Below, piece after piece: positions 49,201-58,100 of a DNA stretch of 64,000 nt; positions within the stretch are counted from its first letter, which is position 1, and every line of letters begins with the position of its first letter. This DNA comes from Ancistrus triradiatus. Taxonomy: Eukaryota; Chordata; Actinopteri; Siluriformes; Loricariidae. Under the pieces are notes generated by a model. It did not search any database, was not told the origin of the DNA, and saw only the letters and a program-made list of their open reading frames with translations. Position numbers and translations under genes: made by a program. Location: contig JAJAGP010000222.1 of NCBI GenBank assembly GCA_025084515.1, positions 372,001-436,000 of the forward strand. The letters are read 5' to 3'.

Positions 49201-52200
49201 ATAGAATGATGTAAAAATGTCCATAGGCATTATTTAGTTCAGTACACAGTCACACTTCACATACTTAAGTTTTGGTGACATGGCATCCTCAGTTAACAGG
49301 AAGAGGGAGAGTTGCTGGTCTTTGTGATCTGGGTAATGGTGCGATGGAAAGTGGTGGAAGAACAGCTTGGATGGAGCCGAAGCAGAGGAACATCTTAGTG
49401 TAGTGTAATATAGTGCATTAAAAGTTGAACATAACTAGCACTGGTGACTTATTCACAATAATCCAAAATGAATGAGGGGACATGTTAGTACAGTCCAGTA
49501 TGGACTCCGTTAAGTACAGCTCTTTTGCTTTACTATACATTGCACAGATGGTTTACCTCACCAAAGAAAATAGCTGTAATACCAAGAACGAGGGCAGCTG
49601 CTGATTTATACTTTTCATTTTTATGAACATAATGTGCATTTTCTGGCCTTACTAAAGTTTGGAGCCTGAATAAGTACAATATGTACGGCCCCAGTGTTTC
49701 AGGAGAGAAACATTCTCAGGGTCACTCAATAATGCTGAAATCAGTGTTGTACCTCTCGCCTAGACAAGAAAAGGAAATGCATTTCACCTGTGGAAACTAG
49801 TTTTGTAAATACTGTCTGGCTGTTGAGGTTCTTCCAGCAGTCCAACAATTTAAAGTGCATTATATTAGTAGGAAGAAAGTTTCTCCATAGACTTGTATTC
49901 AAAATGAGTCTTTTTCCTTATGGGACTTATTTCCAGGTGTTTGTTTTATTGAAGTAATTCTTTCTCCACTGATAATTTGCCTCAGTGCCAACATAAGGCT
50001 ACAAAAAAGCTGTTTAGTTTCTGCATCAGCGCCATGAGTTAATCAGTGTGTGGAATCCTTGTCAAAAAATAATTGATTATTCAGTGCAGGAACGGTGTGT
50101 CTGTCTGGTTCATTTGCCAAACCTGTAAACTTCACCAGCAAACAGCTTTTTACTTGCAGGAATCAAAAGTAATAGAAAGATCGAAACAAGGATTAAATTG
50201 ATCATTCTTGGTGTCTAGAAGCAAAGCTTGCTGTGTCATCAGCGCCGCAATGTGACTCAGCCTTTCAGGCCAGCTTTAAGAAACCAGATAAACAACAACA
50301 AAGCACACGACCTTTCCAGCACCTGGTCCTCCCTCTACTCACTCGCTGCGTCCCTGATCCTTTCTTCTCCCCCGGCCTACATGACTAACCCTTTAAACGT
50401 CTCCTATAAGGATTTTGTATCATGGGTATGTGTACTTGAGCCGGCTAGAAATGGCATACATGGAATTTAGTTGGAGGAAAAAAAAACTTTTTTCCACTAT
50501 GACGTGTACCTCTACTTGGCTCAAGGCCCGTCTTCTCTCAGACATGGTGGTTTAGCTGTCATCACTATAAATAATAATAATTTGTATCTCCCTGAACAGA
50601 AAGCAAGTAAATAATATGAGGCTAATAACTTATAGAAATCATAATATAAGACCCCACTTCTTAGGTGTAACTGTGATGAGCCAAACAGTATTTCTATGTT
50701 TAGATTTAGATCATTTAGCAGACCCAGAGCATTTTATGGAGAGGCTTTGTTGTCATCTTAGACACATCCTAACAGCATATGGCTACCATTTAACTGAAAC
50801 CCAGTTAGAGGTTGGTGTGGGTAAAACAACAAGAAATAATCTAAGTAAGAAGTAACAATGTTTGCTTTAAACCACCTACAACAATCAGCCATAACATTAA
50901 AACCACTTATTAATGAAAGTGTGATGCTCTGGGTGGTGTTCTGTAGTGAAGCCCTGGGTTATGGCATTCATATGGATGTTAATTTGGCATGAAGAACCCT
51001 AAATTAGAAAAAGTTGGGTTGCAAAAATGCAAATCAAAAATATATGCAGTGTTCCTTCCTTTGACTTTTACACTGCCTGGCCAAAAATCCTGTGTTCCTG
51101 GAAAAGATGGTCATCTGCTTCAGAAGGGTCAGATTGTGAGAGTGTGGTTCAGGGAGCATGAGCCATCATTATCACACATGGATTGTCCACCACAGAGTCT
51201 AGAGCTGAACCCCATTGAGGATCTTTGGGATGTGCTGGAGAAGACTTTGTGCAGTGGAACAAATCTCCCATCATCAATACAAGATCTTGGGGAAACATTA
51301 ATGTAACTCTGGACAGAAATAAATGTGACATTGCAGAAGCTTTTAGAAGATGCCGAAATCAAAGCTAAAGGCGGCCCAACGAAATGATTGTTTGACTTTT
51401 TTTTAGCCCAGGCAGTGTATTTCATTGCAGCCATTATGAAGTTATGAACCCAAGATATTTCATGTTTTGTCTGGTCAGCTTAATTACATTTATGAATAAA
51501 CATCCATTCCTGCCTGCAGTCTTAGGAATGTGTGCATTTCCCTCTCAAAGGAGTAGATCCTAGTAAAGAGAGAAGTTATAGTATTCATAAAGCATCTTAA
51601 CCCCTAAAAGAGCTCCTAAGGTGTGAAACGGTTAAGAGTAGGGAGACCGAGGTTTAGAAGTTATCATAAGCAGAGGAGAAAATGGAGGGAAGACGACGAG
51701 GCAGCAGAATGTTCTCCAAACGCTGAATAACTGAGATAACACCATGTAACAATTTTCAAAAAATTTTTTGTTCCCAGTTGTTAAGTGTGTTTTCCTGATT
51801 GTTTGTACCCTAAATGAATAGAAAAAAGTTATTATTCCCTGTAAACTTTGCTTTTGTGGTCAGCACAATGATATTTTGAAATTGATCTATTTTTAAGGAT
51901 ATTCGCCATATTTCAAGATACTTAAGAAGCTTCTGGANNNNNNNNNNNNNNNNNNNNNNNNNNNNNNNNNNNNNNNNNNNNNNNNNNNNNNNNNNNNNNN
52001 NNNNNNNNNNNNNNNNNNNNNNNNNNNNNNNNNNNNNAACTTAGTCCATTTAGATGGCATCAAGAGGTTGCATACATCCAGCAGACGCATTTTGCTATGT
52101 ATGTGGCCATTTTATAAAGACAAGAGCGAAAAAGTACTCTGTGGAAGCATCTGCTAAGATGTGTGAGGCCTACAAAGCATACTTCGGCATGCCTGTTGGT

Positions 52201-55048
52201 GACCTGTTTCTATAATAAAAATTCATAATTTTCGTTTCCGTGGTCACAAAAGCGAAGTTTATGATGAATGTAAGCAATTCTTAATTTGTTTTAGACATAA
52301 GCAATTGGAATATAACATTAAAAAGCTGGGAACAAAACTTGTGTTACATAGTGTAATCAAACGCTACTGATTAGACCGTGCAGGTGTAACACCCCAAATT
52401 ACGCCCAACACTTCAATAGATTAGACACGACAGCATCATACCTGAAAAGAAAGAAGCCATATTTTCTCCAGTTCATAGGCTATCCTATACAACACCAATT
52501 CCAGTTGGGACGTTGTGTAAAACATAAATAAAAACTGAATATGATGATTTGCAAATCATTTTCAGCCCATATTCAATTGAATACGCTACAAAGACAAGAT
52601 ATTTAATGTTCAAACGGATAAACTTTATTGATTTTTGCAAATATTTACTCATTTTGAATGACATGCCTGCAACATGTTGTGCACAGATATGCAAGCTACC
52701 CATGCCATGGGCACTAACACACCCCCATACCATCAGAGATGCTGGCTTTTGAACTTAGCACTGATAACAATCCGGACAGTCCTTTTCCTCTTTGGCCCGG
52801 AGGACACGATGTCCATGATTTCCAAAAACAATTTGAAATGTGGACTCGTCAGACCACAGGACACTTTTCCACTTTGCACCAGTCCATCTCAGAGGAGCTC
52901 GGGCCCGGAGAAGCCGGCGGGGTTTCTGGGTGTGGTTGATATCTGGCTTCTGCTTTGCATGGCAGAGTTTTAACTTGCACTTGCAGATGGCGCTACGAAC
53001 TGTGTTCACTGACAGTGGTTTTCTGAAGTGTTCCTGAGCCCATGTGGTAATATCCGTTACAGAATGATGTCGGTTTTTAATGCAGTGCCGCCTGAGGGAT
53101 CGAAGGTCACGGGCATTCAACGTTGGTTTTCGGCCTTGCCGCTTACCTGCAGAGATTTCTCCAGATTCTCTGAATCTTTTGATGATATTATGGACTCCCT
53201 AAATTCTTTGCAACTGCACATACAGAAACGTCGTTCTTAAACTGTTGGACTATTTGTGGTGAAACTCGCCCCATCCTTGCTTGTTTGGGGATGCTCCCTT
53301 TATACCCAGTCATGACACTCACCTGTTTCCACCTGTGGAATGTTCCAAACAGGTGTTTTTTGGGCATTCCTCAACTTTCCCAGTCTTTTGTTGCTCCTGT
53401 CCAAACATTTTTGGAACGTGTTGCAGCCATCAAATTAAAAGTGAGTGAATATTTGCAAAATTCAATAAAGTTTATCCGTTTGAACATTAAATATATTGTC
53501 TTAGTAGTGTATTCAATTGAATATGGATTGAAAAGCATTTGCAAACATCATATTCTGTTTTTATTTGTTTTACACAATGTCCCAACTTCATTGGAATTGG
53601 GGTTGTAGATTAAGTATAAGCCACAAGAACTATCAGCATGGTAAATAAACTGTCAATAAAATAAAACAAATAAATGAGTGTGTGATTAGTGTAAAACACA
53701 AAGAAATAGCCTATGCCTGTTATTTAAAGGCTTATAATAGGCTATACAGTATATCTCTAATTAAGAATGTGTTTCTGTGTGAGAGTGAGTGACGGGGGTG
53801 ACAACCAATCACAAACAAAAGAATGGGGTCAACCCCGCCTCCTCATTAAGAATAAAAGTTTTTGTATTTTTCTTGCCTTCAGATCACTTCTGAATCGCTC
53901 TTAAGCTAAAACTCCTAGCTAAGAGTTTTTAAGCTAAGTTAGGAGCTCACTAAGAGGGTTCTTAGAATCTTTATGAATACAGCTCCAGATTCACGTGTGG
54001 ACAGTAATACTGTATGTAAGCAAACATGAGCCAAAGCAAGCAATAAATAAATAAAAAGTGACCCGAGCAAGCACCCAGAGCGAGGTCCGAAGCGTAGCAC
54101 ATATGAATTCAGTGACCTCTAACATGCTCAGGCTGTCACACTCAGAGATGAAAATACAATCATTGAAATGATTCACAGTGAGTTGTAACACTGATCTCGA
54201 ATAAATTAAACCCGACTGAATTAAAACAGTCATTGCAAACTCATTGAAATTCAAAGGAGCAAACGGTAACCATTCTGTCCAGTGCTTATATTGGATCCAT
54301 GATCGTGCTCTTAAAATGAAAGGACTTTGGTAAATGCGTATATAATTTGAATTGTTTTGCATATTTACTTTGGATTTCTGGTTGCGCATTGGCACCGATT
54401 TGCAAAAAACCCACTCACTCTGAGGTCAAGCATTTCCCATTGGCTTTGTGCGAACAACCCACTGAGGACCATACCTGATCGTCTCTTGCAAAGTCGTTAC
54501 ATCTTTCTGAACTCTTAAGACACATACTGTGTTCATACAGTCAATATTCTGAACAAGTATAATATCAGCACTGTCTAAAATTACAATTAGTTTTTCTCCA
54601 GTAGTGTTATGTCAGTATGATGCAGTGGGAGCTGTCCCTTACCTTACCCATCTCTTCTTCAGTTCACCTGTGCCGTCCATTTCTTTACCACTTTGAACAT
54701 GGAAGGTAAAACAAAAAAAAACAACAACTCAGTTTTCTCACTGAGCTAATGCAAGACAGCACCTGAGATTCAGTTTCAGTACAGTAGCACTCCTGCTGCT
54801 AGCTGTCACGTTCACACGTAGCCAGCCATCTGTTTGTACCGTGTTCACAACTCATTCCTGCACCGTAGGTGCCATCACAGCCACTGCTAATCACCAGAAA
54901 AACTTCTCACAAACTAGTGCTTTTGCTTCAAAGTCAAACTGCGGCTTTAAACTTGGAGATATGAGGCATCTTAAAGCCTCGAGTTATACTCAGGCCTGTG
55001 TCCGCATCATTGCTAACAACATGGATATAAGTCCAATGTGGGCTTCAT

Positions 55049-55113
<65 letters not shown>

Positions 55114-58100
55114 CAGTCGGATGAAAAGTTTTGGGTGGCACCCTGATAATTTTCATGATTTTAGTTTATAAATCATTGGTTGTTCAGATCAGCAACTTGA
55201 GTTAAATATATCATATAGCAGATGAACACAGTGATATTTGAGAAGTGAAATGAAGTGTATAGGATTTACAGAAAGTGTGCAGTAATTATTCAAACAAAAT
55301 TAGGCAGGTGCATAAATTTGGGCACCCCAGCAGAAAAATTACATCAATATTTAGTAGATCCTCATTTTGTAGAAATAACAGCCGCTAAACGCTTCCTACA
55401 GCTTCCAGTCTGGATTCTGGTTGAAGGTGCTTTGGACCATTCTTCTTTAGAAACATCTCCAGTTCAGTCATCTTTGATGGTTTCCAAGCATGGACAGCCC
55501 ACATTTTCAGTAATATTCATGTCTGGGGACTGAGATGGCCATTCCAGAACGTTGTACTGGTTCCTCTGCATGAATGCCTTAGTAGATTATGAGCAGGGTT
55601 TGGGGTCGTTGGCCTCGGTGCAACTTTGTCACTGATTCTTGAACATTGTTCTTAAGAATCTGGAGATATTAACTGGAATCCATGCGACCCTCAATTTTAA
55701 CAAGATTCCTAGTACCTGCACTGGCCACACAGTCCCGCGGGCATTATGGAACCGCCACCAAATTTTACTGTGGGTAGCAAGTGTTTGTCTTGGGATGCTG
55801 TGTTCCTTTTCCGCTCCTTGTTATGTCCAAATAACTCAATTTTAGTTTCATCAGGTACACAGCACTTTAATCTCCAAATCAAGCTGAGTGTCCCAAAATG
55901 TGCTGTAGCACACCTCAGTGACTACTGTTTGTGGCGTTCTGCAAAAAGGCTTCGTCTGCACATTCACCTCTCCCCATACAAGCCAGAAACTTTCTCCCTT
56001 GTGCAAAGTGCGGCTTTAATAGTTGACAAGGAACAATAAGATGAACAGTGACATCCATCTGCAGCAAGATGAGGTTGGTAGGATCTTTGGAGGTGGTCTG
56101 TGGCTTTAAACATATTGACTGGTTCATCACCATCACTTGCCTCTGCCTATCGTGAAGATTTTCTAATGGCTGCCACTTATTGGAGTTCCTTAACGAAACT
56201 GTGGCCTGTGGTCCTTCCATTGCCTCACTTTTCCTCACAGTGGAAACTGACAGCTGAAATCTCTGAGAGACTTTTTTCCTCCCTTCCCCTGAACCATTCC
56301 ATGTTGAACCTTTCTTTTTCTTGACCATTTAGAGTTGTTTCTTTAGGCTCCATGTTGCCACTCTTCAGAGAAGATGCAAAGAGGAGAAAAACTCCAATTG
56401 GCCTCCTAACCCCTTTCTCATAGGTTGGATTCACTTGTGTTATAATATGTAGATCCAAGGGTCCAATGTTGCTTACCAAAACAAATTTTGTGGTTGTTTA
56501 TCCAATAATTAACGTGCTAAAGGTAAAATCTCTCACATGACAAGGGTAGCCCAAATTTATGCACCTGCTCTAATTTCTTGGGGTGTCGTTTGAATAATTA
56601 CTGCACACTTTCTGTAAAACCTATAAACTTAATTTCACTTCTCAAATATCACGGTGTTCATCTGCTATATGATATATTTACCTGAAATTGCTGAGCTGGA
56701 CAATCAATGATTTATAAAGAAAAATCATGTGTGTGTATATATATGTGTATATACAGTTCTGTCTAAGCAAGATATATAAATGGTTACAGGTGTGATCTGA
56801 TTAGTCACTGGGTCTTGCCACAAGAGGGCGTAAAAGTGTTTTCTCACCGTTCTATGAAAAGGCTCTCAGATGCTACTTTTGGGTAGTGTACCTCTTGGTG
56901 AGAGATTGTTGAGTGTTTGACATGCCTCTACGACACACTCAAAGATTTTGATAAAAGGTTTGCTCAGTTGCCAGACTTTGAGAGGAGGTACATTATTAGG
57001 CTGAGAAGCAGAATGGTCATTTTGACAAATTGTCCACTTTCTAGGCTGTTCTGACCCAGCTGTTAGGTGGTGTTGGGATCAGTGGTTCCATGTGGGCAGG
57101 CGCACACAGTAAACAGGATCCAGAGGCCAGACAGACCACCAGTAGAGAGGATTGTTTGATGCTTCGACAAGCATGAGCAGCTCCCCACAGTTTTGTTGTC
57201 CTCCATAACTGTCTCTGTCCGAACCATTTCCATGTGCTTAGCAAAAGGAAATTTGTTATGGCGCCCATATGTTTCCTGCCATTGACAGCCAGCCACAGTC
57301 ACCTTTGTTTGCAGTGGTGACATGAACGAGAAATCTGTCCTGCTATGGATGGAAGCATATCCTCTTTAGCAATGAATCCAGGTTCTGTCTGGGATCTGAC
57401 GACGGTTGGGTTCGAGTATGGGGCCTCATTTTGAGCGTTTCAGTCCTGCCTTTGCTACGGACTGACACATTTACAGCATTTAGCAGACGCTCTTATCCAG
57501 GGTGGCTTACAGTTGATACAGTCTTACAATCCAAGGACCCCAGGTCTTGGTCAAGGACCCAACAGTGGCAACTTGGCAGAGGTGGGATTTCAACCCTTGA
57601 CCTTCTGGTCCAGAGTCCAGTACCTTAACTGCTAGGCTACCACAGTACAGCACTACCCAAACTATTGGGGTGATGAATGAGGATCTACAGGCCCAGCTGC
57701 AACATCTGTGGGCAAATGTGCCACAGGATACCATACGGAACATGTTTGCCTCCAATGTCCAGCGCATCTCATCTTGTATCCAGGTTAGAGGTAGTTGTAA
57801 CTAGATCCCCTCAATGGCAAAGTTTTCCCCAATAATCTTATCCATTCACTCTACTTAAAGATTTGGTTAAAGATCCAACTGTGGCAGCCTGGCAGAGGTG
57901 GGATTAGAACCCTGGACTTTCTGGTTCAAAGTCCAGTATCTTCACTGCTAAGCAACCCTAGTACCAGAGTGTCATCATTGTTCCACTCAATGGTAATGGC
58001 TTCAAAAGACGTGTTCTACATGTATATAAGAGTACATGATGACGTTTGTGTGTTATTACAATCCATGGCAGTCAGACCAGTGACCTGTGTTGTAACTGAC

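Larger units (their letters stand above)
51577..53985 (-). mobile_element. 'tattcataaag' inverted-repeat transposon, copy 2, with nested DNA and gap
   Basis: The left arm (gtattcataaagcatcttaa; gggaagacgacgaggcagca; tgttctccaaacgctgaata) and the right arm (gtgacaaccaatcacaaac; gatcacttctgaatcgctct; ttagaatctttatgaataca) are the inverted equivalents of copy 1 at 10366-11120. Between them lie the 100-N gap, a short Cys-containing frame and a whole nested transposon (52488-53609). A longer, possibly more autonomous version of the family is suggested. Confidence 0.62.

Noticed and set aside
50228..50855. Two ORFs (80 and 79 codons) as possible exons
   Set aside because: No resemblance to nbea or another family, no coherent splice sites, and the nbea frame is complete without them.
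51893..52090. ORF across the gap
   Set aside because: Its middle is undetermined bases, so the frame is not real evidence.
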